From assembly GCA_041617155.1 (NCBI GenBank), contig JBFJPL010000173.1, forward strand, positions 1 to 6,107: a stretch of DNA of 6,107 nucleotides, given 5' to 3'. Numbering within the stretch: position 1 is the stretch's first letter; every line of letters starts with the position of its first letter. The position numbers were made by a program, and so were the translations under genes. This document shows positions 1 through 6,107 of this stretch, one piece after another. The notes below the pieces were generated by a model that was not told where the DNA came from, did not search any database, and was given only the letters and a program-made list of their open reading frames with translations. This DNA comes from CAMYKD01 sp041617155 (GTDB lineage: Bacteria > Pseudomonadota > Alphaproteobacteria > Kiloniellales > JAKSDN01).

Positions 1-19
1 CGGAAGACCGGTGACTATT

Positions 20-25
20 GGGGGG
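20..25 (+). promoter_or_regulatory. Putative ribosome binding site of cycM
   Basis: A run of six G residues lies 5 bases before ATG 31. It supports ATG 31 over GTG 25, which uses the last G of this run as its first base. The run lacks the adenines of a consensus site, so the match is only fair. Confidence 0.45.
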
Positions 26-30
26 TGTCC

Positions 31-573
31 ATGTCGGGCCTCGAGTTGAACAAATTGATCGCGGCCATCCTGATGGCCGGCGTGATCGCCATGTCGAGCG
101 GCTTCATTTCCCATCTGCTGTTCCAAACCAAGGAAGCTGGCGAGCATGCCTATCCGGTGGCGGTCGAGGCAACCACGACGGCGAGCACCGAGGAGGCCGC
201 GGCAGTGGTCCTCGAACCGATCGCACCTCTGCTGGCCTCGGCCGACATCGATTCTGGCGCCAAGGTCGCGCGCAAGTGCACCGCCTGCCACAGCTTCGAC
301 GAGGGCGGGCCGAAAAAGATCGGCCCCAATCTGTGGGACATCGTCAACCGCAGAATCGCGAGCGACGGCGGCTTCGGCTATTCCGCCGCACTTCAGGAAA
401 TGGCGGGTGACAGCTGGACCTATGACAAGCTGAACCACTTCCTGGCCAAGCCCAAGGACATGGTGCCGGGCACCAAGATGCAGTTCGCCGGTCTGCGCAA
501 GACCGAGGACCGGGCCGATCTGGTGGCCTACCTGCGTACGCTCAGCGGCAATCCGGCACCGCTACCGCAGTAG
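31..573 (+). CDS. cycM: Membrane-anchored class I cytochrome c, CycM type
   Basis: A 180-residue c-type cytochrome. Residues about 6-30 form an uncleaved-looking hydrophobic helix that would anchor it in the inner membrane with the haem domain in the periplasm. The opening MSGLELNKL resembles the start of alphaproteobacterial CycM proteins. An Ala/Thr/Glu-rich linker (about 32-72) leads to a haem domain with the attachment motif CTACH (Cys83, Cys86, His87), a GPNLW segment, and the probable axial Met150 in PGTKM. CycM of Bradyrhizobium carries electrons from the bc1 complex to an aa3-type oxidase; the same role is inferred here. ATG at 31 is preferred over the in-frame GTG at 25 because the G-run at 20-25 then lies 5 bases upstream as a ribosome binding site; the GTG would overlap that run. 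The next gene follows after 21 bases, suggesting one transcript. The upstream gene lies outside the window. Confidence 0.9.
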   Translation: MSGLELNKLIAAILMAGVIAMSSGFISHLLFQTKEAGEHAYPVAVEATTTASTEEAAAVVLEPIAPLLASADIDSGAKVARKCTACHSFDEGGPKKIGPNLWDIVNRRIASDGGFGYSAALQEMAGDSWTYDKLNHFLAKPKDMVPGTKMQFAGLRKTEDRADLVAYLRTLSGNPAPLPQ

Positions 574-594
574 CCTTGGCATGGCGGTCTGGCC

Positions 595-1404
595 ATGGCC
601 TCAAGCCACGATCCCGCGCCTTGCCCCGAAGCCTTCATTGCGCTCGCCGGACAACTGGCCGACGCCGCAGGCCGGATCGCGCGGGGTTATTTCCGGCGCA
701 ATCTAGAAGTCTACGACAAGCCGGACGACACGCCGGTCACTCGCGCGGACCGCGAAGCCGAGGCAAAGATGCGCGACATCATTGCCAAGGCGCAGCCGGT
801 GCACGGTGTCGTCGGCGAGGAACAGGGCAGCGACCGGCCCGGGGCCGAGTTCGTCTGGGTGATCGATCCGATCGACGGCACCAAGCGCTTCATCACGGGC
901 AATCCGCTGTTCGGCAGCCTGGTCGCGCTGCTGCAGGCCGGCCGGCCGATACTCGGCGTGATCGACCTGCCCGTCCTGGGCGAACGCTGGACCGGCGCCG
1001 CCGGACAAGCGACCCGCTTGCAGGACCGCCGCGGCGCCCGTGAGGTTCAGGTCCGACCCTGTGCCCGACTGGACCGGGCGATCCTGACCGCCTCGTCGCC
1101 GCACATGTTCGACGACCGGGAGTTCCCGGCCTTCGAGCGCGTGCGCAAGGCGGCCAGGATGGTGCTCTACGGTGGCGACTGCTTCAACTACGGGGCGCTC
1201 GCCTGCGGCTACACGGACCTCGTGGTCGAGGCCGACATGGGCGTTTACGATTTCCTGGCGCTGGTGCCGGTGGTGACCGGCGCCGGCGGCATCATGACCG
1301 ACTGGACCGGCGGGCCGCTCGGCCTGGAAACCGATGGCCGGGTGATCGCCGCCGGTGACAGGCGCGTCCACAAAGCGGCGCTGGCGCTGCTCGAACATGG
1401 TTAA
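595..1404 (+). CDS. hisN: Inositol monophosphatase family protein, probable histidinol-phosphatase HisN
   Basis: A 269-residue cytoplasmic, Mg-dependent phosphatase of the inositol monophosphatase fold. The metal-binding motifs are all visible: TPVTRADREAE (46-56), GEE (74-76), DPIDGT (91-96) and a C-terminal YD pair (218-219) where classical inositol monophosphatases have WD. The block GGDCFNYGALACG (193-205), followed by DLVVEA and YD, closely resembles HisN-type enzymes, which remove phosphate from L-histidinol phosphate in histidine synthesis. A generic inositol phosphatase or a 3'(2'),5'-bisphosphate nucleotidase (CysQ) is less likely but not excluded. Length is normal for the family (about 260). 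The ATG at 595 has a weak GGCGG site at 583-587. The gene sits 21 bases after cycM, in the same frame as that gene but beyond its TAG stop, and no other histidine gene is in view. Confidence 0.8.
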   Translation: MASSHDPAPCPEAFIALAGQLADAAGRIARGYFRRNLEVYDKPDDTPVTRADREAEAKMRDIIAKAQPVHGVVGEEQGSDRPGAEFVWVIDPIDGTKRFITGNPLFGSLVALLQAGRPILGVIDLPVLGERWTGAAGQATRLQDRRGAREVQVRPCARLDRAILTASSPHMFDDREFPAFERVRKAARMVLYGGDCFNYGALACGYTDLVVEADMGVYDFLALVPVVTGAGGIMTDWTGGPLGLETDGRVIAAGDRRVHKAALALLEHG

Positions 1405-1410
1405 CAGTTC

Positions 1411-1430
1411 GTTATCTTTCGAAAGTTAAC
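1411..1430. promoter_or_regulatory. Near-perfect 20-base palindrome, candidate operator
   Basis: GTTATCTTTCGAAAGTTAAC is a dyad in which 18 of 20 positions pair, the single mismatch pair being T1415/T1426. The central CTTTCGAAAG is a perfect 10-base palindrome. There is no spacer and the arms are AT-rich, which fits binding of a dimeric regulator better than a terminator hairpin. A second GTTAAC at 1400-1405 repeats the bases around 1425-1430. It abuts the candidate -35 element upstream of yejA. The regulator is unknown. Confidence 0.4.
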
Positions 1431-1457
1431 TTGCCTCGGGGTCAGGGAGGCTTTAAT
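1430..1457 (+). promoter_or_regulatory. Weak candidate promoter for yejABEF
   Basis: CTTGCC at 1430-1435 resembles the alphaproteobacterial -35 CTTGAC, and TTTAAT at 1452-1457 differs from TATAAT at one position. By the TTGCCT reading the spacer is 15 bases, shorter than the preferred 17, so this is only a candidate. Its position, about 38 bases before the yejA start and directly after the palindrome, is suitable. Confidence 0.3.
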
Positions 1458-1494
1458 CCCCTTCAAGGTTTCGCACGTTCACACGCCGAGGACC

Positions 1495-3489
1495 ATGCGT
1501 CGGTATTTTCTGTTGTTGATCGCGGCTTTCCTGTCCGTGCCGGGCACCTTGCCCGCTGAGGAAACGACGGCCGCGTCGGTCTACCAAGTGCGCATGGGAC
1601 CGGATGGGCAGCGCATCTACCGAAGCCACGCCATCGCCATGCACGGCGAGCCCAAGTACCGCGCGGATTTCCCGCACTTCGACTACGTCAATCCGGACGC
1701 GCCCAAAGGCGGCACCTTGCGGCTCGCCGAGGAAGGTACCTTCGACAGCTTCAATCCCTTCATCCCGAAGGGCAACGCGGGCCGGGGAACGGACTTCGAG
1801 TCGCTCTTAACCGGCAGCGCCGACGAGCCCTTCACGATGTATGGCTTACTGGCCGAATGGCTCGAATGGCCGGAGGACCGCTCGTGGGTGATCTTTGAAT
1901 TGCGGCCGGAGGCGCGCTGGCACGACGGCAAGGCAGTCACCGTGGACGACGTCATCTGGTCCTTCGAAACCTTGAAGGAGAAGGGCCAGCCCTTCTACCG
2001 CTTCTACTACGGCAGCGTGGTGTCTGCCGAGAAGGCGGGCGAACGGCGGGTCAAGTTCAGCTTCTCCGAGTCCGGCAACCGCGAGCTGCCGCTGATCGTC
2101 GGCCAGCTGTCGATCCTGCCGAAGCACGACTGGGAAACCCGCGATTTCGAGAAAACCACTCTCGACCCGCCTTTGGGCAGCGGACCCTACCGGATCGCCG
2201 AATTCGAGCCGGGGCGCTATGTCGTGACCGAACGGGTCGCCGACTACTGGGGCCGGAACCTGGCGGTCAACCGCGGCCAGAACAATTTTGACAGGATCCG
2301 CTACGACTATTTCCGCGACGGCACGGTCATCCGCCAGGCGCTGAAAGCCGGCATCATCGATTTCCGCGAGGAGAACACGGCCAAAGCCTGGGCGCTGGAG
2401 TACGACGTTCCCGCAGTGCGTAAGGGCTGGCTCAAAAAGGTGGAGATCCCGCACCAATTGCCGACCGGCATGCAGGCCTTCGTCATGAACACGCGCCGCG
2501 ACGTCTTCAAGGACTGGCGCGTGCGCCGCGCGCTCGCCTTCGCTTTCGATTTCGAGTGGACCAACCGCAATCTTTTTTTCAGCCAGTACACCCGTACGGA
2601 AAGCTACTTCTCGAACTCGGAGCTGGCGGCGACCGGCCTGCCGGAGGGCGAGGAGCTGGAGATACTGGAGCGCTACCGGGGACGTATCCCCGAAGCGGTC
2701 TTTACCACGCCCTACGAAGCCCCGTCGACCGACGGCAGCGGATGGCCGCGCGCCAACCTGCGCCGCGCGTTCGAGCTGTTAGCAGATGCCGGCTGGGTGG
2801 TGCGCGACATGAAGCTGGTCGAGGCCGAAACCGGCAAGCCGATGAGCTTTGAGATCATGATCTACAGCCCGACATTCGAGCGCATCGTCCTGCCTTTCAA
2901 ACGCAACCTGAATCGCCTCGGCATCGACACTCGGATCCGACTGGTCGATCAGTCGCAGTACATAAATCGCCTGCGCGCTTTTGATTTCGACATGATCGTC
3001 GGAAGCTGGGGCCAATCCGACTCGCCTGGAAACGAGCAGCGCAGCTCCTGGAGCAGCGTTGCCGCTGACTCGCCAGCGGCGCGCAACTTCATCGGCATCA
3101 AGGACGCCGTGATCGACGAGCTGATCGAGCTGGTGATCATGGCGCCGACGCGCGCGAGCCTGGTTTCGCGCACGCGGGCGCTGGACCGTGTGCTGCTCAG
3201 CTATCACTACGTGATTCCCAACTGGCACCTGCGGAAGCGACGGATCGCCTATTGGGACAAGTTCGACCGCCCCAAAGCGACCGCCAAGATCGGCACGTCG
3301 GTCGACTGGTGGTGGTTCGATTCGGCCAAGGCGGCACGCCTGGAACAGCGCCTCGAAGATGAACCGACCGCCGACCTCGGGACGGGCGACCGGCCGGGCC
3401 CCGCCACGATCGTCACGGTGCTGGCGGGGCTGTTGCTGGTCGGCTTTTTCGTGTTCCGCCGGGTCCTTCAAAGAAGACCCCAGGCCTGA
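1495..3489 (+). CDS. yejA: YejA-type peptide-binding protein with C-terminal membrane anchor
   Basis: A 664-residue substrate-binding protein of ABC transporter family 5 (SBP_bac_5). An N-terminal signal peptide is clear: MRR, a hydrophobic core (about 4-15) and a likely cleavage after LPA (residue 21). YejA signatures follow: HFDYVNPDAPKGG (61-73), then TFDSFNPF, GSGPYRI, NRGQNNFDRIRYDY, FAFDFEWTN, and a final DWWWFD (604-609) like the end of E. coli YejA. The E. coli protein has about 604 residues. This one continues for about 48 more: an acidic/Gly/Pro linker, a hydrophobic helix (about 637-654) and a basic tail RRVLQRR. The mature protein may therefore be tethered to the inner membrane. 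It should deliver peptides to YejBE. ATG 1495 is chosen because it gives the signal peptide; the GAGGA at 1488-1492 is only 2 bases away, an unusually short spacing. The specific ligand (microcin-like peptide, host peptide or muropeptide) is unknown. Confidence 0.9.
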   Translation: MRRYFLLLIAAFLSVPGTLPAEETTAASVYQVRMGPDGQRIYRSHAIAMHGEPKYRADFPHFDYVNPDAPKGGTLRLAEEGTFDSFNPFIPKGNAGRGTDFESLLTGSADEPFTMYGLLAEWLEWPEDRSWVIFELRPEARWHDGKAVTVDDVIWSFETLKEKGQPFYRFYYGSVVSAEKAGERRVKFSFSESGNRELPLIVGQLSILPKHDWETRDFEKTTLDPPLGSGPYRIAEFEPGRYVVTERVADYWGRNLAVNRGQNNFDRIRYDYFRDGTVIRQALKAGIIDFREENTAKAWALEYDVPAVRKGWLKKVEIPHQLPTGMQAFVMNTRRDVFKDWRVRRALAFAFDFEWTNRNLFFSQYTRTESYFSNSELAATGLPEGEELEILERYRGRIPEAVFTTPYEAPSTDGSGWPRANLRRAFELLADAGWVVRDMKLVEAETGKPMSFEIMIYSPTFERIVLPFKRNLNRLGIDTRIRLVDQSQYINRLRAFDFDMIVGSWGQSDSPGNEQRSSWSSVAADSPAARNFIGIKDAVIDELIELVIMAPTRASLVSRTRALDRVLLSYHYVIPNWHLRKRRIAYWDKFDRPKATAKIGTSVDWWWFDSAKAARLEQRLEDEPTADLGTGDRPGPATIVTVLAGLLLVGFFVFRRVLQRRPQA

Positions 3490-3493
3490 GGAT
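3488..3493 (+). promoter_or_regulatory. Ribosome binding site of yejB, overlapping the yejA stop
   Basis: GAGGAT lies 9 bases before ATG 3503 and shares bases with the yejA stop codon TGA (3487-3489). This fixes the yejB start at 3503 and suggests translational coupling with yejA. Confidence 0.7.
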
Positions 3494-3502
3494 AGCCGTT
3501 CG

Positions 3503-4603
3503 ATGACCGCCTATATCGTGCGCCGCCTGCTGCTGATGATCCCGACTCTGCTGGGCATCATGATCATCAATTTCATCGTCATCCAAGCCGCGCCGGGCGG
3601 CCCGGTCGAACAGGCGATCGCGCAGCTCACCGGCGAGGGCGCCGAGATCACCGAGCGGGTGACGCGCACCGGTGCCGGCGAAACCCTGCAGGTGTCGCGG
3701 GCGGCGGAGAGCAGCAGTAGCCGATATCGGGGCGCACAGGGCCTCGACCCTGAATTCATCGAAGAACTGGAACGCCGCTTCGGATTCGACAAGCCCCTGC
3801 ACGAGCGGTTTCTGACCATGTTGGGCCGCTACCTCGTGTTCGATTTCGGCGAAAGCTTCTTCCGCGACCGCAAGGTGGTCGACCTGGTGCTGGAGAAGAT
3901 GCCGGTGTCGATCTCGCTCGGTGTCTGGACCACCTTGCTGGTCTATTTGATCTCGATCCCCATGGGCATTGCCAAGGCGGTGCGCGACGGCAGCCGCTTT
4001 GATATCTGGACCAGCGTCGTGGTCATCATCGGCAGCGCCATACCCGCGTTCCTCTTCGCCGTGTTCCTGCTGGTCGTCTTCGCCGGTGGCAGCTACCTCG
4101 ACTGGTTCCCGATCCGCGGCCTCGTCTCGGAAAACTGGTCGGAGCTGCCCTGGCCGCAGAAGATCCTCGACTACCTCTGGCACATGGTTCTGCCGATCAC
4201 CGCCATGGTGATCGGCGGCTTCGCCACGCTGACCATGCTGACCAAGAATTCCTTCCTCGACCAAATCAACCAGCAATACGTCATCACCGCTCGGGCCAAG
4301 GGCCTTTCGGAGCAACGAGTCCTCTACGGCCACGTCTTCCGCAACGCGATGCTGATCGTGATCGCCGGCTTTCCGGGGTCCTTCGTCGGCGTTCTGTTCA
4401 CCGGGTCGGTGCTGATCGAGATCATTTTCTCGCTCGACGGCCTGGGCCTGCTCGGCTTCGAGGCGGCCTTCGCGCGGGATTACCCGATCATGTTCGCCAC
4501 GCTCTTCTTCTTCTCGCTTCTAGGCCTTCTGATGCAATTGATCGGCGATCTCACTTACACCTTGATCGATCCGCGGATCGATTTCGAAAGCCGGGAGGTC
4601 TGA
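3503..4603 (+). CDS. yejB: Peptide ABC transporter permease YejB
   Basis: A 366-residue inner-membrane permease of the OppB/DppB type, nearly the same length as E. coli YejB (about 364). It opens MTAYIVRRLLLMIPTLLG with the first membrane helix (about 9-30), followed by the APGGPVEQAI segment and a periplasmic region holding a YRG...GLDPEFIEELERRFGFDKP stretch typical of YejB. About five further helices follow (about 135-157, 172-195, 226-250, 287-312, 328-350). The cytoplasmic EAA loop, which contacts the ATPase, is visible at 263-282 (ARAKGLSEQRVLYGHVFRNA). The end TLIDPRIDFESREV matches the family. The frame is open upstream to 3359 inside yejA, but ATG 3503 has the ribosome binding site and gives the family-standard N-terminus. 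It pairs with YejE to form the channel; yejE begins one base after its stop. Confidence 0.96.
   Translation: MTAYIVRRLLLMIPTLLGIMIINFIVIQAAPGGPVEQAIAQLTGEGAEITERVTRTGAGETLQVSRAAESSSSRYRGAQGLDPEFIEELERRFGFDKPLHERFLTMLGRYLVFDFGESFFRDRKVVDLVLEKMPVSISLGVWTTLLVYLISIPMGIAKAVRDGSRFDIWTSVVVIIGSAIPAFLFAVFLLVVFAGGSYLDWFPIRGLVSENWSELPWPQKILDYLWHMVLPITAMVIGGFATLTMLTKNSFLDQINQQYVITARAKGLSEQRVLYGHVFRNAMLIVIAGFPGSFVGVLFTGSVLIEIIFSLDGLGLLGFEAAFARDYPIMFATLFFFSLLGLLMQLIGDLTYTLIDPRIDFESREV
4593..4598 (+). promoter_or_regulatory. Strong ribosome binding site that sets a TTG start for yejE
   Basis: GGGAGG lies inside the last codons of yejB, 6 bases before TTG 4605. It is the main evidence for the non-ATG start: no ATG occurs in the yejE frame until codon 109, which would remove the first membrane helix. 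Confidence 0.75.
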
Positions 4604-4604
4604 C

Positions 4605-5756
4605 TTGGCCAACGGCGCAACTGGCGCGGCGGCACCCGCCGATACTTTCCTGGGCAAGCGGATCTCGCCCCTGACCCGGCGACGGCTGCACAACTTCCGC
4701 GCCAACCGGCGCGGCTTCTGGTCGCTGTGGATTTTCCTCGTTATCTTCGCCGTCAGCCTGTTCGCCGAGTTCGTCGCCAACGACAAGCCGTTCCTGGTCT
4801 ACTACGACGGTGGCTTCTTCGTGCCGATCTTCCAGGCCTATCCCGAGACGACCTTCGGCGGCGAGTTCGAGACCGAGGCCGACTACCGCGATCCGGTCGT
4901 AGCGCAGCTGGTCAACGACGGCGGTTGGATGATCTGGCCGCTGGTCCGCTACAACCACCGCACGGTCGCCTGGGATCTGCCGGAACCCGCGCCCTCGCCG
5001 CCCGACGCCGAACACTGGCTCGGCACCGACGATCAGGCCCGTGACCTGGTGGCGCGGCTGATCTACGGCTTCCGGATCTCGGTCCTCTTCGGTTTCACGT
5101 TGACCTTGATCAGCGCCGTGATCGGCGTCTCGGCCGGCGCGGTCCAGGGCTATTTCGGCGGCTGGACCGACCTGCTGTTCCAGCGCTTCATCGAGATCTG
5201 GTCGGGGATGCCGACGCTCTATTTGCTGATCATCCTGGCCAGCGTCGTCGAACCCAATTTCTGGTGGCTGCTCGGCCTGCTGCTGCTGTTCAGCTGGATG
5301 GGCTTTGTCGGCGTCGTGCGCGCCGAATTCCTGCGCGCGCGCAATTTCGACTACGTGCGCGCCGCGCGCGCGCTGGGCGTCAGTAATCCGGTCATCATGT
5401 TCCGGCACGTATTGCCGAACGCCATGGTCGCGACCATCACCTTTATGCCCTTCACACTGGCCGGCTCCGTCACCGTGCTGACCTCGCTCGACTTCCTGGG
5501 CATCGGTCTGCCACCCGGTTCGGCTTCGCTGGGCGAGATTCTGGCCCAGGGCAAGGCCAACCTGCAGGCGCCCTGGCTGGGATTGACCGGCTTTTTCTCC
5601 ATCGCCGTCACCTTGAGCCTGCTGATCTTCCTCGGCGAAGCGGTGCGCGACGCCTTCGACCCGCGCAAGCTCTTCGCCGGCGCGCCGCCGCCCGAGGAAA
5701 CCGGGCCCGTTCTCGCCCCGGCCGCAGCATTGGCGGAAGAGCAGGAGGGGGATTAG
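4605..5756 (+). CDS. yejE: Peptide ABC transporter permease YejE
   Basis: A 383-residue inner-membrane permease of the OppC/DppC type, the partner of YejB. Residues about 20-60 hold the OppC N-terminal region (LTRRRLHNFRANRRGFWS, then the first helix at about 38-57 and FVANDKP). A periplasmic segment follows, with YYDGGFFVPIF and HWLGTDDQARDLVARLIYG. The remaining helices form the BPD_transp_1 domain, including the YejE-like stretches EIWSGMPTLYLL and VEPNFWWLLG. The EAA loop is at 253-273 (AARALG...LPNA). The core ends with GEAVRDAFDPRKLF, as in E. coli YejE (about 341 residues). Compared with that protein there are roughly 15 extra N-terminal residues and a Pro/Ala/Glu-rich tail of about 27. 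Translation starts at TTG 4605, one base after the yejB stop, and the stop TAG directly touches the yejF ATG, so coupling along the operon is likely. Confidence 0.95.
   Translation: MANGATGAAAPADTFLGKRISPLTRRRLHNFRANRRGFWSLWIFLVIFAVSLFAEFVANDKPFLVYYDGGFFVPIFQAYPETTFGGEFETEADYRDPVVAQLVNDGGWMIWPLVRYNHRTVAWDLPEPAPSPPDAEHWLGTDDQARDLVARLIYGFRISVLFGFTLTLISAVIGVSAGAVQGYFGGWTDLLFQRFIEIWSGMPTLYLLIILASVVEPNFWWLLGLLLLFSWMGFVGVVRAEFLRARNFDYVRAARALGVSNPVIMFRHVLPNAMVATITFMPFTLAGSVTVLTSLDFLGIGLPPGSASLGEILAQGKANLQAPWLGLTGFFSIAVTLSLLIFLGEAVRDAFDPRKLFAGAPPPEETGPVLAPAAALAEEQEGD
5743..5748 (+). promoter_or_regulatory. Ribosome binding site of yejF
   Basis: AGGAGG, the consensus core, lies within the last codons of yejE and 8 bases before ATG 5757, an ideal spacing. 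It confirms the yejF start although only part of that gene is present. Confidence 0.75.
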
Positions 5757-6107
5757 ATGGCCGATTCGCTGCTCCGGGTGCGCAACCTCGACGTCACCTT
5801 CGATACGCCCGACGGCGCGGTCGAAGCGGTCAAGCGCGTGTCCTTCGACATCGCCAAGGGCGAGACCGCCGCGTTGGTCGGCGAGAGCGGCTCAGGCAAG
5901 TCGGTGACCGCGCTGTCGATCCTGCAACTCCTGCCCTATCCGGTGGCGCGCCATGCGGCGGACAGCTCGATCCTGTTCCGCGGCCGCGAGCTGGTCGGCG
6001 CGCCCAGGGAAGAATTGCGCCAGGTGCGCGGCAACGAGATCGCCATGATCTTCCAGGAGCCCATGACCTCGCTCAACCCGCTGCACAAGGTGGAAAAGCA
6101 GATCAAC
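5757..6107 (+). CDS. yejF: Peptide ABC transporter ATPase YejF, 5' part only
   Basis: The first 117 codons of an ABC ATPase that runs off the window. Visible are the N-terminal strand region LLRVRNLDVTF, the Walker A motif GESGSGKS (42-49) and the Q-loop FQEPMTSLNPL with Gln100, the form typical of Opp/Dpp-type ATPases. The signature motif, Walker B and switch histidine would lie beyond the end. E. coli YejF has about 529 residues with two ATPase domains fused; the operon position suggests the same here, but only part of the first domain can be seen, so a single-domain protein is not excluded. It would sit on the cytoplasmic face and power uptake through YejBE. Its ATG follows the yejE stop with no gap (TAGATG). 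Confidence 0.93.
   Translation, partial: MADSLLRVRNLDVTFDTPDGAVEAVKRVSFDIAKGETAALVGESGSGKSVTALSILQLLPYPVARHAADSSILFRGRELVGAPREELRQVRGNEIAMIFQEPMTSLNPLHKVEKQIN

Larger units (their letters stand above)
1405..1494. other. Intergenic region between hisN and yejA
   Basis: This 90-base gap is the only sizeable non-coding stretch of the window. Its first part is strongly AT-rich (bases 1400-1432 are about 30% GC) against a very GC-rich background. It contains a 20-base imperfect palindrome and a weak promoter-like pair, listed separately. I see no convincing rho-independent terminator: there is no GC-rich hairpin followed by a T-run. Confidence 0.7.

Noticed and set aside
1..19. Possible end of an upstream gene or a cycM promoter.
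   Set aside because: Too few bases to support either reading.
703..1398. A 231-codon minus-strand open frame opposite hisN.
   Set aside because: It covers a well-supported plus-strand gene and its low-complexity composition resembles no protein family.
1437..1460. GGGG...CCCC pairing after the palindrome, considered as a terminator for hisN.
   Set aside because: Only four pairs around a 16-base loop and no T-run; it would not form a convincing terminator.
3359..3502. An open frame extending yejB 48 codons upstream into yejA, starting at an ATG at 3359.
   Set aside because: The extension is the shadow of the yejA C-terminus, is rich in Arg/Ser/Cys without family similarity, and lacks a good ribosome binding site; ATG 3503 has one and yields the standard YejB N-terminus.
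5333..5375. Dense alternating CG tracts, considered as a structural DNA element.
   Set aside because: They are explained by Arg/Ala codons of the conserved EAA loop region of YejE in a GC-rich genome.
3413..5408. Long open frames on the minus strand opposite yejB and yejE (up to about 300 codons).
   Set aside because: They are typical antisense shadows of GC-rich codons, rich in Asp/His/Gln/Arg with no recognisable domain, while the plus strand encodes strongly conserved permeases.

Overview
The window is GC-rich chromosomal DNA from an alphaproteobacterium, most likely of a Rhodospirillales-like lineage. The lineage call is an inference from three things: the strong GC bias at third codon positions, a CycM-type membrane-anchored cytochrome c of the alphaproteobacterial kind, and an adjacent HisN-type phosphatase and Yej transporter. 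All genes supported by the sequence lie on the + strand and nearly the whole window is coding. I see no RNA genes, mobile elements, CRISPR arrays or long repeats.

Layout: (1) 31-573, cycM, a membrane-anchored class I cytochrome c. (2) 595-1404, a HisN-type member of the inositol monophosphatase family, 21 bases after cycM and probably co-transcribed with it. (3) 1405-1494, a 90-base intergenic region, the only sizeable non-coding gap. It holds an AT-rich 20-base near-perfect palindrome followed by a weak promoter-like pair, and probably separates two transcription units. (4) 1495-end, yejA-yejB-yejE-yejF, an ABC importer of the peptide/opine/nickel (Opp/Dpp) superfamily in the same gene order as the E. 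coli yejABEF operon. The spacings are very tight (13, 1 and 0 bases). yejF is cut by the window edge after 117 codons.

How the genes work together: YejA is the periplasmic substrate-binding protein, YejB and YejE form the membrane channel, and YejF should be the double-domain ATPase. In enterobacteria this system imports peptides, including the antibiotic microcin C. In several alphaproteobacteria Yej-type systems are tied to import of host or cell-wall peptides. The substrate here cannot be read from sequence. The upstream cycM-hisN pair has separate housekeeping roles: electron transfer to a terminal oxidase, and probably histidinol-phosphate dephosphorylation.

The most unusual point is that YejA carries about 48 extra C-terminal residues ending in a clear transmembrane segment with a basic tail, so the binding protein may be tethered to the inner membrane rather than free in the periplasm. 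Secondary points are the palindrome ahead of yejA, the TTG start of yejE, and the terminal extensions of YejE. I found no evidence of an entirely new system; this is mostly a well-conserved region.
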